DNA of 64,000 nucleotides from Dysidea avara (Eukaryota > Porifera > Demospongiae > Dictyoceratida > Dysideidae). The translations under genes and the position numbers were made by a program. The notes beneath the pieces were generated by a model. It did no database searches. It was not told the DNA's origin and saw only the letters and a program-made list of their open reading frames with translations. The stretch lies in assembly GCF_963678975.1 (NCBI RefSeq), contig NC_089285.1, forward strand, positions 11,146,694 to 11,210,693. The letters are read 5' to 3'. Positions 22,951-35,239 of this stretch are shown here, piece after piece (the stretch's first letter is position 1; each line of letters starts with the position of its first letter).

Positions 22951-23274
22951 GCTATCAAAATAGCCACTATGACAAATACGGACGATGTCCGTTACAAAGG
23001 GAAGCCATCACGTGCTATCGCCAAATTGACACTTTTCGCTTTTTGTACTGTATGATAATGTTGTACACTCAAGTTTATAGTTACTGTGGCTGGCTCAATT
23101 GTCCGTTCATCATCTCCTTTTTCAATGATCGCCTTGCACCTCCACAAGCACTGTTTATTGTGGAATCAGGCTTGAGATCATCGGAACAACCTGAGAAGTG
23201 TTCATATATCATCTCTAAAATTATAAAATAATAATCATGTAATATATAGTATGTATATTATTCTGTCTATTACA

Positions 23275-24780
23275 TACCTTTTACAATGTTCAATTGACTG
23301 GATCCAAGGATGGATTCTTGCAATTCTTCCGACCAACAGCACATGATGTTGCCAAGGTACTAGCACCAAACATGACAGCTAATAATTTGTGCAGTGCAAT
23401 CAACAGCTGAGTTGGTTGAGGGGCCCTGCAAAAAGTGGTCTTCTAGTTTTTCACCCGGAAAGTTAATTTTTGAAGTTCACCTTGCATTTCTTCTATGGTA
23501 GACATAACTTTGTTTACCACTGGGTCTGCCTCAGGCAGGCATAATTTGAACAAATAATTCTGGACAAGATTTGCTTCTCTTTCAGACTGAACTTGGGTGG
23601 ACAATTAAGGCAACTGTTGCCTGGTCATGGGCAACTGTGGCTGATCATGAGTAATAGAGAACTGTGGCTGAGTTTCAGTCAACTGTGGTGGAGTAGGATC
23701 AATGGTCAACTGTGTCTAGTATGTCCAATGGGCAACTGTGGCTGAGTAGATCTAACTGGAAACTAGGGACCCGCCGATTATGCTCATAATTTTACCTATT
23801 ATGCTATGCTGCACTGCTCAAATATTTACCTATTATGCTTAAATTTATGCTCAATACTTACCCATTATGCTCAAATTATGCCCAATTATTTATGCCTCTG
23901 TTCTCATGCTCTGCTAACAATTTCCAATTTATGGATAAATAATAAGTGGCTGAAGCACAAACTTACTTGTCAAAATGCATATCACAGAAAAGATCGATAT
24001 ACTCTAATACAACAGTCAGCTATATGATTGTTCTATTAGACTGTTCTATTAGAGTATATCGATCTTTCTGTGGTAGCTATTTGATAAGCAAGAATTCATA
24101 CTATTATTTTACCTATTATGCTAGCATTATGCTCAATGCTTTCAGACACCTATTATGCTCATAATTATGCCAGCATAATCGGCGGGTCCCTACTGGAAAC
24201 TGTGGCTGAGTGGGTCTAACCAGGAACGGTGGCTGGGAAGGCAGCTGTGGTTGAGTAGGTCCACTGGGTAACTGTGGCTGAGTAGGTCTAACCGGTAACA
24301 GTGGCTGAATAGATCTATCCGGCAACTATGGTTGAGAGGGCAACCATGGCTGAGTAGCTCTAGCTGGTAACTGTGACTGAACAACAGACAGTGGTGGTGG
24401 AAGGGGTGGTACATCAAACTGAGAGAAATCGTCATCTTCAAAGTCAACAGTGTTGTTAATTATCTCCTTCTCTAATTCTTGTTACCTTCTCTTTGCAGTT
24501 AAGTCACTGGCTGGTCTTGACCACTTCTTTGTAGATGTGTCTTTCTCCATTTGTTCATTCAAAGCAGGTTTTTCATCACCTGTATACATTCATTGTGTTT
24601 TGCATCAAAGTTAGCTACATTTCTTCCCTCACCAAGTTTTAGGATTGTGGCCTCAAAGCTTTGTCCTTTCCATTTAACTGTCACATTTTCTCCTACTTCT
24701 TTCTTTCCGGTAATGGTGTTTGTTGAAACCACACTCCTTTGAAGTATACCGCTCCAAACTATGTAGTCAAACTTGAACAT
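23275..24780 (-). pseudogene. BEN-domain protein, broken, with Gln/Pro repeats
   Basis: The minus-strand ATG at 24780 (possibly inside a larger exon) opens MFKFDYIVWSG, then a small folded unit (VGENVTVKWKGQSFEATILK). A Lys-rich stretch (DTSTKKWSRPASDL) and an acidic patch follow. Next comes a tandem Gln/Pro repeat (RPTQPQLPSGPTQPQLP) over 24400..24200 and 23760..23600. A BEN-domain core lies near 23400..23300 (MFGASTLATSCAVGRKN then PSLDPV). BEN domains bind DNA or protein in chromatin regulators. In-frame stops (one after KRR, one in the Pro repeats), a frameshift and a 429-bp MITE in the Pro repeats show that it is dead. The N-terminal unit resembles exon 2 of the gene at 39063. Confidence 0.6.
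23764..24192. mobile_element. hAT-type MITE, family 1, copy C
   Basis: TAGGGACCC..GGGTCCCTA ends with the 8-bp duplication CTGGAAAC at 23756..23763 and 24193..24200. It holds the central CTCTAATA palindrome (about 23994..24066). It is inserted in the Gln/Pro repeat of the BEN pseudogene. Confidence 0.9.
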
Positions 24781-25010
24781 ACCTGCAGTAGTGTAACAAG
24801 TACATTGTTTACATAATAATAATACTGCAAGAAGCCACAGGCCAGCTAATTACTGAAACCTTCCGTACAGAGGTGAGTGCTCTTCTAGCTTCTTCTTTGT
24901 TTGTCAAATATGATGCCAGGTGTATAGTTAATCATTTTGCGCTTGTTTTAAAAATAATAACTATACGTAATTGCGCTTCAATACTTCGATGTATCACCAT
25001 GATAATTTTG

Positions 25011-27501
25011 TCACAGCTATGTTAACGACATACAAACCACGGTAATCGCAAAGTGGAGCTCACGCACGAGCACAGGATTGTCATCTTCAGAGAGAACGCA
25101 ACAGAAGAAACGCAGGAAGTATTCTACTTACTTAGAAATTGAAAACCCAATAAACAGCATTCCACGAAGGACTCATTACCAACTTGTTAAAGGTAAGTAG
25201 CCTTGCATTGGTAGTATATAGCATGAACTGATAAATCACCGATGGATAATTAAAATGCTGTGAGCCTTGAAGTCTACTGCTACCTGCATGCTACTGTAGC
25301 TAGCCAATAACGTACTGCATTACTACTAGCTACATTCTGGTTTTCAGTCAGGGTGTGTTTCTGTATAGGTATTATAGATAAAAAAACATGCAGAGATGCA
25401 CCCTGAACACAGCTATGAAGTTGAATCTGATGATTACCAGCATGATGATGAAACAGCTAACGTTACTAGCACTGTCCAGTTATTTTGCCAGCAAGCCAAC
25501 AAGCAGCAGCCTCAAGATAGCATAGCAGAGAATTTTGATATCAGTGAAGATGAACAACAACAAATAGACGATATCCAGGGAAAGGAGACATTTCAGGAAC
25601 AATTGGAAACTACTGAAGCTCAAGTAAAAGTAGGGGCAATGCCTAGTGAAGATGCACATTTTGAAGAGTTAACTCCCCATCAAGAATTCAATTGTTATGA
25701 AGAAGTTAATTCTAGCGAAGCATTCAATCACAGTGAAAAAGAAACTCCTAGTATAGAACAGAATCACAATGAAGAAGTAAACCCTGGTGAAGAATATGAG
25801 TGTCATACTGCATCATTTGAGGGGACAACCCTGGGTAACCAGGAACATTGTGATGAAGTGCATGGTTAGTAATTAAAACATGCATTATATATGAAATCAT
25901 GCAACACAACCTCCTGATCCCGTACCTGGATCCCAAGGATCTAACTATATGGTGCCTTGCAATGAAAAATTTGGTCTCACCTAACTGAACTAAACTTTGG
26001 CTTCCAATCAGATCTGAGGGCACATCTGACATTATATATGTTCAACAGTTTTCAATGTTTCTATTATAGCATTATGCCTATAGTAGTACTCTATCATTCA
26101 TGCCAATCAAGTTCATATATTAATGGGATTACATAATTACCATATTGCCTCAAATAGTGGCCTAGGTAAACAATTGCCTACACACTTATTTCGCTGAAGT
26201 GGCTTTTCACCCAGGCCACCAGGCATAGGTGTAGCAACCCAGGAGGGGGGGGGGGGGGGGGGGGGGCTGGAGCCCCCCCTTACGAATTTCTGATTGTAAA
26301 TTTAAAATAAGATCAAGATACTCTAATAGAGCAGTCAGTTACTCTAATAAAGCAATCACAGTATTCAGTGTAGTGTAGCAAACTATGAAGTTGTGAATAA
26401 GGATCTTTATGCGTTTTATCATACAATTTAGTGGAGGGCAGCCATTCTTAGCAGGTGTTGACCTTTTTTGTGTTTTTATTTTTAATTGTTTTTATTTTTT
26501 TGCTCTTCAACACCGAACTGGCGCCCCCCTATCTAAAAATATGTTGCTACGCCTATGCCACTGGGTCTGGGTTAAAGTTGCTTGAAAGAAGAAAATGTCC
26601 AAGTCGCTATTCGAGAAAATACCCTACATTATTATGATACCATGCATTAATGTTTTAAGGCTTTCCTATTGCATGGCACTAGAAATGGTTAGGGTATGAG
26701 ACCATGAAATTTCATGATCAACATTAGTTGTACTATACATGTATGAAGCCTCTCAATTTAGCAAATTAAGGACCAGTATCTAATACGTTTTTACCTTTAA
26801 AACAGGAACCTTTTAGGTAATTAAATTACTGTACAGTAAAAACTAAAATACTCCCATTCCATGAAGCGTCTGTTGTAGAGAGAAAGCATAACTTATGTAC
26901 TGTATAACATTCGTCTCAATTACACACCCTTTTCCAGGAGAATCTGATGAGGGGAGTGAAAGAGAAAACACCGACAGCAATGTAGATGTACCACTGTATC
27001 AACTACCAAAGTCCTGTTGTTATTGCTGTCTTTTGTAGTTCGTCACAAGTTAAGCAAGGAAGCCACTAATGACTAATCTCGTGTGCCCAAAGCCAAATAA
27101 CTGCTGTATAACTGTGTACAAATTTAGGAAACTCTTCTCTTCTCAACAATTTCCTACTACCTTTCACTACAGCACTATTGTCCTGCTTGCATTGTTTCCA
27201 TCAACTATCCGGCAATAAAAGTCTGTGAAATATGTAACATAGCATTCAGCTCAGCAAAGTTATATCTAACTATTTCGTTAATTTATCAATATCTGATCAA
27301 ATTAAACAATTGTTTACAAAGGAGACATTCACAAGTAACATTCTCTATAGATTTAAATGTACAAAATCCAATCCTGATAATTATGAGGATATCTATGATG
27401 GTTTACTCTGTTTGGAGCACTGCAAGAACTTTTTAGCACCCAGTGAGGGCTCACCTATAAGCACAAACATTAACTGTTTTTTATCGTATTTTACTACATA
27501 G
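25011..27501 (+). pseudogene. Transposase-like gene relic (TNP2/CACTA-like family, tentative)
   Basis: An exon about 25011..25192 codes for WSSRTSTGLSSSERTQQKKR and RRTHYQLVK. A large acidic exon follows at 25381..25864 (MHPEHSYEVESDDYQHDDET onward, no domain). An exon from 26939 reads GESDEGSERENTDSNVDVPL. Past a frameshift come KVLLLLLSFVVRHKLSKEA and, after several stops, FTKETFTSNILYRF and DNYEDIYDGLL to about 27501. The order (PLY, a helix, a cysteine region, IYDG, SPISTNIN) matches a repetitive DDE-transposase-like family of invertebrates that I associate with CACTA/TNP2, though not firmly. Phase across the 25192/25381 splice does not match, perhaps because of the A7 run. A MITE sits in its intron. 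Confidence 0.45.
26224..26556. mobile_element. MITE with CATAGG..CCTATG ends and a poly-G run
   Basis: CATAGGTGTAGCAAC on the left and GTTGCTACGCCTATG on the right are inverted repeats. The flanks CCACCAGG and CCACTGGG look like a decayed 8-bp duplication. Inside are a run of more than 20 G (from about 26245), likely to form quadruplex structures, and two CTCTAATAGAGCAGTCAGT motifs at 26312..26360. Confidence 0.6.
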
Positions 27502-29439
27502 CTACAGGCACACACATTAAATACAAGCACAGGACAAACACTAAATAATATGCAACACTATACACGCATGATATGTTCACACACATACACCGCATATTGG
27601 TTGTAAAAAAAGGCACGTCCAAGAAACTACAAGTATCTGTAACCCCATAAAAAAAAAAACAGCTCAGCTGATTCAGTAGCTACATATTCATGTGAATCTT
27701 TAAAATTAATAGTTTAATGGTAACTTGCTAATGGCTTGGTAAATCTCAGTTGTAATAACATTGATTCTTGGCCGCTCCAGATCAGCTCTTTCAGTTACCA
27801 GTTAATTTCTTTCAACAGCTGCATGCCAATAATAATCTATATACACACCTTCTTCAAAAAATGAACGGTGGAATTGGTTTCCTTGAATCGTATCAATTGG
27901 TTAAATTTGGATGGTCAGCTTACGGACTAATGGTCTGAGTGTAACAACATAATTATTTTATAAATAGTAAATTTATTGTCACTACAGTCTGAGCTATAAT
28001 ACACATGCAATGAAGTAAAGTCATTGACATCATAATAAAATCACAATAATTCTTGTAATGTGAATTAATTGTTTATGTACTGTATCACCATTTTTATGTT
28101 AATGTGTATGATTTAGCTACTCACAATTATTATGATCATAAAGTAACCTTTTTGGTATGATGATAAAGTGTACTGATCTGTTACACTGATAGGCAGAGAA
28201 GACAACTTTTAGAAGGAAGGGAAAGTGCGCAGCATAGTGATAGTAGGGGATATGAGGATATATACACATTATAATTAGTGTGCTTTTCTCATGCAGAGCA
28301 TATAATACATGCTTTTTATTAGCATGCTAACTATGGGGATCTGCTGGGGGTATACACTACGCATATGCCCCACAGGAAATTTAGCCCTTTGATGAATTTG
28401 AGAATGACTTCAGACTTTCAGAAATTCGGCTCTTGATATTTGACTGTTGTTAAAATGGTGACTGCTCTATTAGGGTATCTATAGATGCAGATTTCTAATA
28501 AGCACACGTCGTAATCTACAGGATATTGGTTAACTGTAAATCTTTAAGCTCAAATCAGACCTTCCATATACAAGAGCATAACTAGTTAGAACAATTCACA
28601 TTGTTATAACTTTATATACCTAACTGGAGAATGACAGACCACTCCAATACATTAAGACAAGTCATATCTTAGTTTCTGGTCACTCCCTAACTAACAAATG
28701 GATGCGGGCGGGCGGATGATCAAGACTATAGACTCTTACATATACACCAGTAATGTGTACTGTGATGACACACTGCATAATATTATTGTTTGCTCAATTT
28801 AGCAACTTCATGATGATTTTATTTTTAGCCAAGTTTAACAAACAGCATAAGTAGTTATGCTTCTGTAAAGATGCACTAGGAAAATCGTTGATGGACCATG
28901 CATATGGCTAGCTACACTGCTTTAAAACAACTAATGTATAGCATTTAAGTATACTATAGAAAATGTCTTGCTCATGTAGCTTTCCAAGTGATATGTCTCA
29001 TTAGCTATGTCAGGAAAGTATTACTATGACTTAATAGCTAAGTTGTTCAAATGATTATGATCCAAAATGAAATTAATAAACTATTATATTTATACATCAG
29101 AAACTCTTCATTTAAATGTGAAGTCTTAGCCCACTAGCTATGCATTTCCAGCCTTCTATTCAGTAAACCTTGAGAAAAGTAATTATCAAAGTTTTGAGTC
29201 ATTGAGTGCTCAAGACTAGTGTTTTTCAGTGATCATCTGAGAAAGTTGATGTTTTAACTAAGGGTTTCTACTTGCCATTCTTGGACCATACAATTTTAGT
29301 CAAGGAAACGTTAGAGCTCACTGAGTGTTACCAGCTTTCCATACCAGTGTTTATTTAAGTATTACTGAACTGCTAGCACTGTGCTCAAGGAAAAAAAGAA
29401 ATCATATGTGTACATTACTACAACAATTAGAAACATTAA
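27502..29439. other. Intergenic, no gene recognised
   Basis: AT-rich. One isolated copy of the GACTGCTCTATTAGGGTAT motif lies at 28460..28480. No exon or repeat border could be supported. Confidence 0.35.
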
Positions 29440-29740
29440 CTGAAAATGAGTCAAAATCATTTAGATTGACTAGGAATTGTGGCAGAGCTCCAGTCTTTTG
29501 GGGAAAAAACTTTTTGGTGAGCTGTTGTAGAGGTTGTAGGGAGTATGAAATGGTGCTGATGATATCGTCTGGTTTCTCTGAAAAATAATTGGTTGGAATA
29601 GATATGCGAAGTTGGTTGTGAAGTGCTTTGTAAATATCTCTAGTCTGGACATCTTACGTCGAGTTTGGAGTTCAGGGCAGTAGAGATGTTGGAGCATGGA
29701 AGTAACTGAACTGTATCTACTGTAATCTTTCAATACCCAT
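29440..29740 (-). mobile_element. LINE C-terminal relic
   Basis: The minus strand reads DYSRYSSVTSMLQHLYCPEL, then QTRRKMSRLEIF and SPKSFFPKRLELCHNS. This is the Y.R.SSVT.ML..L.W..L..RR end of Jockey/CR1-like ORF2 proteins. It is a 5'-truncated fragment without RT. Confidence 0.6.
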
Positions 29741-29831
29741 CTTGCTGATAAGGAAGTCGAAGATTAGAAGGGTTACCACATGAACTAATCATAAGAGGAC
29801 CACATTTGAATTATATTGTTAGGAGAGTTAA

Positions 29832-29959
29832 AGGTCAACTGAAATGGAAAATTCATGTATGATTTTATTGTATGGATGTATTGTTTGTACCAAGCAATGC
29901 ACAAAAACACCATTTTAATAATTCAATTATGCTGATATTGCGAGATATTAACCCATAAA
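29832..29959. repeat. Left terminal inverted repeat of the Kolobok element
   Basis: About 128 bp, matching 36208..36335 in inverse with three mismatches. Confidence 0.9.
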
Positions 29960-30103
29960 GTTTGGTAATTTTGTGACATCATAAATCGTCACAAGAAGAG
30001 TTCCGGTACGTGTATTGCATAAAACGGCATAGCTATAACTATCAAAATCTAGTTTAAATTCAAGTTCACTTTAACGCCTGACGATATTAGAAGCGAAGAC
30101 GCT

Positions 30104-33100
30104 ATGCCAAGACGTTGTGTAGTTGCTGGTTGTCACACTGAAGGAGGTATGGGCTACAGCTTACACAGATTTCCTAGTGATGCAGTTGTTCGCTCGAAGT
30201 GGGTAAGGGCTGTGCATCAACAGCGTAAGGATTGGAAAGGACCAACAACTGCTTCCTTAATTTGCTCGAAGCATTTTGAACCTGAATGCTTTAACACAGA
30301 AGGGCGACTTTATCGTGAAGAAATGGGCATTCCAGCCAAGAAGCCGTGCCTCAAGCCAGATGCCATTCCAACTGTTTTCCCCAAGCCTATTCGCAGTGGT
30401 AGCAGCAGCAACAGCTGCCAAGTGTCAACACAATCTCGTAGACCAGCTTCAGAACGAAGAAAGCAAAAAGCAGTATGTTGGAAAAAACAACATAGCTAAT
30501 AATTATATGTATTAAAACCTTATCAACACAGATTGTTGAAGAGCTACTAGACACCAGCTCAACCATGCAATCAAGTGCGGATGATCCAAGAAGTAGTTCC
30601 CCAGTTGAAGACGTAGGCAGCCCTCTGTTGTTGGCATCTACTTCAACAGGTATGATTCCTATGGAAATACAGTCAGGAACACCTACAGAAATACAGTCAG
30701 GAGCAGATGACAAAGGTTAGCATCAAAGCAAACTACAGTATGGAAATAGCTACTATACTCTGTATCCAATGAATAGACCCAATGACTACTCCTGGCACAA
30801 AATCAGTTGGAACCCAGTGTGATCTATTGGCAGCACCCCCTCTTACACTCATGTCTCATGCAGATACTACCACTGAATCAAGTGAGCCTGAAGACGGTGA
30901 TATTGATGACTCGTTTCAAATTTCTCAAGACGAAGCCACAACAGAGTGAGTACTGATTCATCCACACCTATAAACAATTAATCATCACTAATTTGCATTA
31001 ATACAGTGATGACAACCTGCAGCGATCCACTGAAACTGATCCAGGATCAACAAGGGATGAAATCAAATACATAATATTTAGATCAGCACTCATACAACTA
31101 TTTACACACTGTACACTGTGTCACAGCTCATGTCCTGGAGTCATAACCAAGCCAAAGGGCACCTATATTACTGTAAAGCAAGTATGCCATCATTGTGGAT
31201 ATCAAAGAGTGTGGGCAAGTCAACCACGTATCAAAGATACCCCTTCAGGAAATATTCTACTATCTGCAGCTATTTTATATAGTGGAGAAACAGCTACAAA
31301 AGTCCTCAGGGTGCTATCTCACATGAACATTGCATGCATTACAGATAGAGCATACTACATTCATCAGAAGGAGTACTTAGAGCCAGCAGTCATATCAGTT
31401 TGGGATACAAAACAGGCAGAATTGCTAGCACAGTGTAGAGCTAGTGGCAATCCACTCACTATCGGTGGTGATGGACGTGCTGATAGTCCTGGGCATTCTG
31501 CCAAATATGGGTCGTACGGAATTATTGACCTATCCTCCAACAAAGTTATCCACCTAGAGCTTGTTCAGGTTTGCCACAACCAATGTTTCTTTATTCATAA
31601 TGTTATTAACTATGCAGAGCAATTTGGTAGCATCTAGCAATCACATGGAAAAGGAAGGATTGAAAAATGCTCTGCAATTTTTAATGGAGAAATCAATGAA
31701 TATAGGTGCACTGATTACTGACCGTCACAAGCAGGTTACAAAATTTGTGAGCCACAGCTATCCAGATATTGACCATCGTTTTGATGTTTGGCATGTTGCA
31801 AAAGGTTTGTCATTTTGGGTACATGTTTGACTCTATAATTTTTGCTCCTAGGTGTTAAAAAGAAGCTACTAAAGATAGCTAAATACAAAGATTGTGAAGT
31901 GGTGGGTGAGTGGATTAAAAGCATTACCAACCACATGTACTGGTGTGCGGCGAAAACACCGGGTGGTGATGGGAAGGAGATGGCTATTCGGTGGAAATCA
32001 CTGATGGAACATCTCTGTGATCAGCATGAGAATTGCTACCACACTCAAGATCTAGGAGATCGATGTAAAAAGTGGCTCCAGCCAGGTATAATACAAATAA
32101 TTATGAATGGAACCTAGTAGTTATAATTTAATAAGGTGGCAAAGTCTATGAAAAGGTCTGTGATGTCATTTGCAATGAGAGACTCATAGCAGATGTCAAG
32201 AAGCTAGGCCTGAGCCTATTATGCTTAAAAATTTGCCTATTATTCTTTCAAGAATTTCTCAAAATTATTACCCATTATTCCCAAACATCAGGCCTATTAT
32301 TCTTAAGTTATTCTTGCTGTTTATAATTAAGTATAATTACATATATAATTTTTTAGGTATTTCAACTATCACGGAAGAAATAAATCAAGCAAAGAGTTTA
32401 ATACATTGTACACAACATAATTTTGTTGCATTACATGTACATTGTCTATCCATGTATACATGTATGAATAGTTAAACGTTGTTAACTTTATTGTACTGCA
32501 ATATTATTGAAGCTTCCAAATAATCTTCCAAACTGCTAAGTTGTTGGTCTCCAAACGAATGTTTCATAATAGAAAATACTCGTTCAGCAGCTGCAGAAGA
32601 CGGTTGACATAGCAAACCCTTGCTTGCAGCCTCTGCCCACTTTGGCAATGATTTTGAATTGTTTCTCCAAAACTCTAAAACAGTATGTTCATTTGAAACA
32701 TCTTCTACAATCGCTGCATACCTGGGGAATTCTTCTTTTAGTGCTGCTAGAGTTGACTCGGTTATAAATGGAAAAGCCAACAAATCTGTTAATGCGGTGC
32801 ATTCAGGCTTTGTTTTTTGGAGAATAAGTGGTGAAAACAATCGAGCTGCCTTGAATGCTTTCATTGGAATACTCATTAGATCTGCATTTAAGTGTTCTTT
32901 GTAATAGTCTAAGGCAGGCTTGATACATGATTTAGCATATCTCATCCACCTCTGCTATACATCTGCTTTGCCACTAGCAATAGACTTTGCAATAGCTTGC
33001 ACATTTGGATAATTTTCCATTCTAACAGAAACACTTAAGGAACTAATAATTTCATAGCATTCAACTGCTATAGGGCCATCACCCTCCAATTTGTACGTAG

Positions 33101-35206
33101 CTTGTACGAAAGGTTTACCTGCATCAATGACAGCAGCTAATTCTACCTTGAGGTTATGCTGTATACGAGGTGTAGCAAAATATTCGAGTAATTTAGCTCT
33201 AGTGTTGCCTGAAAAATCTTCTGGGACTTTAAGAAAAGGTTCAATATCTCCAAAGAGCTCCAATATCTGGTTCATAACCTCCCATTTGCTCCACCAACGA
33301 GTAGCGCTAAAGCTACAAATTGTACGGCCCGTTCGCTGTTTCCAAATTGCTTGAGCCTTAAAGCTATGCGAAAATAAGCTTACCCAATAAGTCGTGAAAT
33401 CATTGACATGAGGGACATTAAACCTTTCTCCCACCCGATTCAAAGTATGAGAAAAACAGCCAATTCCCAAGACAGCAGGATAAAGGACTTGCAGTGTGCG
33501 CATTGCGGCTTTATTAGCCGATGCACAATCATGCATGATGGCAATAACATTTTCAGACTTGACACCATAATCAACAGACAATGTATTAATCAACTCACGG
33601 GCAATTTCATCACCACTAAGGCTCTTGGCTAGCATTTTTAGTCTAACTAATTTTTGTTGAATGCACCACCCTGAGTCAATGAAGCGAATAACAACTGCGA
33701 AAACCTCCCCTAGCCTGCTTGTTCCATCAAAAACAACAGACAATGGTTTACCAGCAATCTCATTCTTCAACCTCTCCTTTTCTTGATCCAGAATAAATGG
33801 CACTAGGTCAGACATTCGTCTTCTATCAGTCAAACGGAATGCATGCTCCTCTAGTAAATCTCTGAATTCAGGTATTTTGTTAAGAGCTATTCCAGCTGAA
33901 AGGAAGGTACGGACTACGCTGAAAGGAAGGTACGGACTACTTTAACTCGATAAACTCTTTGGTGGTCCGGGAGAGACTCACCCTTGGGATGTTCCAAAGC
34001 ATCCCGTGATCGTAATAACTCCACTATTTCTAGTTCATCCTTTCTTTGGTTTTCCAGCCTCTTTTTACCTGTGGTATGTTTTGTACTTTTAATGTGATTA
34101 TTGATCACGGAGCTTTTCACTGAAAGCTCTTCCCGACAACCAAGACAGAACAACTTTTTGTTTGAAACAGATAGGTTTTCACCTGTGTACTGCCTAACAC
34201 GCTGAGAGGGCGTGACGGATTTCGGATCATTTGTAGAAGCCGTCCCTCGTGAACGCTTCTTTCCTTTAGGAGGTGGGTTTCGATCTACTTTCCGTTTTCG
34301 TGACAGCTCAGATGAAGTCGGCCTATGTAGGATACTAAGAAAACTATTCACAGTATTTGACGATCCTGAAGTATCTGTTGTTGATGGCACACTACTAGTC
34401 GAGGTACTGGTAGAGACTGTTGAGGTGGTACTTTTCGGCGTTGCAGGATACTCTAAAGTGTCAGTCTCATCCGTTATATACTCTGGAATCGCTCCATGTG
34501 AATCAAAATCATCAGAATCTGTACCACTACTTCCACTGTGGTCATCAAGAATATCTCCAACCAAGTCAGCCATTTTTTAAAACCTGATTATTCTCGTATT
34601 ATTCCCAATAACTTCCGATTATTCTAGAATTATTCCTGAAAAATTAAGCACCCATTATTCTTTAAATTATGCCGGCATAATAGGTGCAGACTTACAAGAA
34701 GCTGTCACCACACCATCAGACAAACAGCTTGGAGAGCTACCATAGTGTAGTAAACCATTTTGCTCCTAAGTTACTAGCCTTTTCTTATGAAGGAATGTAC
34801 TGCAGGTAAGATGCTAATTACAATAATATACAAATGATTAAATAAATACAATGCAGGTTATTAATTGCCCTAATGCATTTTAATGAAAATTATGGGAGGA
34901 AACAGGCAGTAACGAAGTCCGGAATGGAGAGGATGAGACTATGCTTTCCAAAGGCCAAGCAAGGAGAATGTACTCCTAAAATTGTTCCAGTACCACCAAC
35001 ATATCGTAAGTAACAAGGACAGTAACAATATTATTTATCATATGCATTTACTAGACTATGCTGAGGAACTAATCAGTAAGGCTACACACTACATTACACA
35101 CCCAGAGGAAAGACCTACAGTACCAAAGGGACCACCAAAATTAGCTAGTCAATATAAACATCCAGATAAAGACACAATACCACAATTTTCACGTTATAAT
35201 AATTAA
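30104..35206 (+). CDS. Kolobok transposase with N-terminal THAP zinc finger
   Basis: Blocks: 30104..30472, 30532..30715, 30777..30945, 31007..31568, 31618..31804, 31852..32085, 32136..32204 (hAT inserted here; sequence resumes at 34703)..34805, 34857..35005 and 35055..35206. All phases agree and lengths sum to 2178 bp, that is 725 residues, if the hAT and one duplication are left out. THAP finger at residues 1-90: C..C in [12 protein letters not shown] in SKWVRAV, C..H in CSKHF. The middle holds a CxxC pair ([19 protein letters not shown]). The catalytic-type core has [38 protein letters not shown] and [12 protein letters not shown]. The protein should bind the repeat ends and cut at TTAA in the nucleus. 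As it stands the hAT interrupts it; otherwise no stop or shift was seen. Confidence 0.85.
32205..34694 (-). mobile_element. Full-length hAT transposon inside Kolobok transposase exon 7
   Basis: Ends are TAGGCCTGAGCCTATTATGC and (reverse strand) TAAGTCTGCACCTATTATGC. The 8-bp target duplication CAAGAAGC lies at 32197..32204 and 34695..34702. CCTATTAT(G/T)C words repeat in the subterminal regions. It encodes a transposase on the minus strand. It is younger than the Kolobok insertion it sits in. Confidence 0.92.
32472..34573 (-). pseudogene. hAT transposase with BED finger; one stop and one 23-bp duplication
   Basis: The minus-strand ATG is at 34573. A Ser/Thr-rich acidic N-terminus is followed by a basic stretch (KGKKRSRG) and a BED-type finger ([20 protein letters not shown], then STKH). 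The RNase H-like core has [17 protein letters not shown] (first Asp), [23 protein letters not shown] and [11 protein letters not shown]. The C-terminal dimerisation block is [20 protein letters not shown], then [11 protein letters not shown]. Two lesions: a 23-bp tandem duplication at 33895..33917 and 33918..33940 shifts the frame after RTFLSA, and a TAG lies at 32955..32957. Leaving out one 23-bp unit the coding length is 2079 bp, a multiple of three, so there are no other breaks. hAT transposases act in the nucleus on their own terminal repeats. Confidence 0.88.
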
Positions 35207-35239
35207 TAATAATTGTATGTGTTGATACATGAAAATTAC

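Noticed and set aside
24116..24325. Pro-rich plus MITE frame as a separate gene
   Set aside because: It crosses the border of MITE copy C; the Pro part belongs to the BEN pseudogene.
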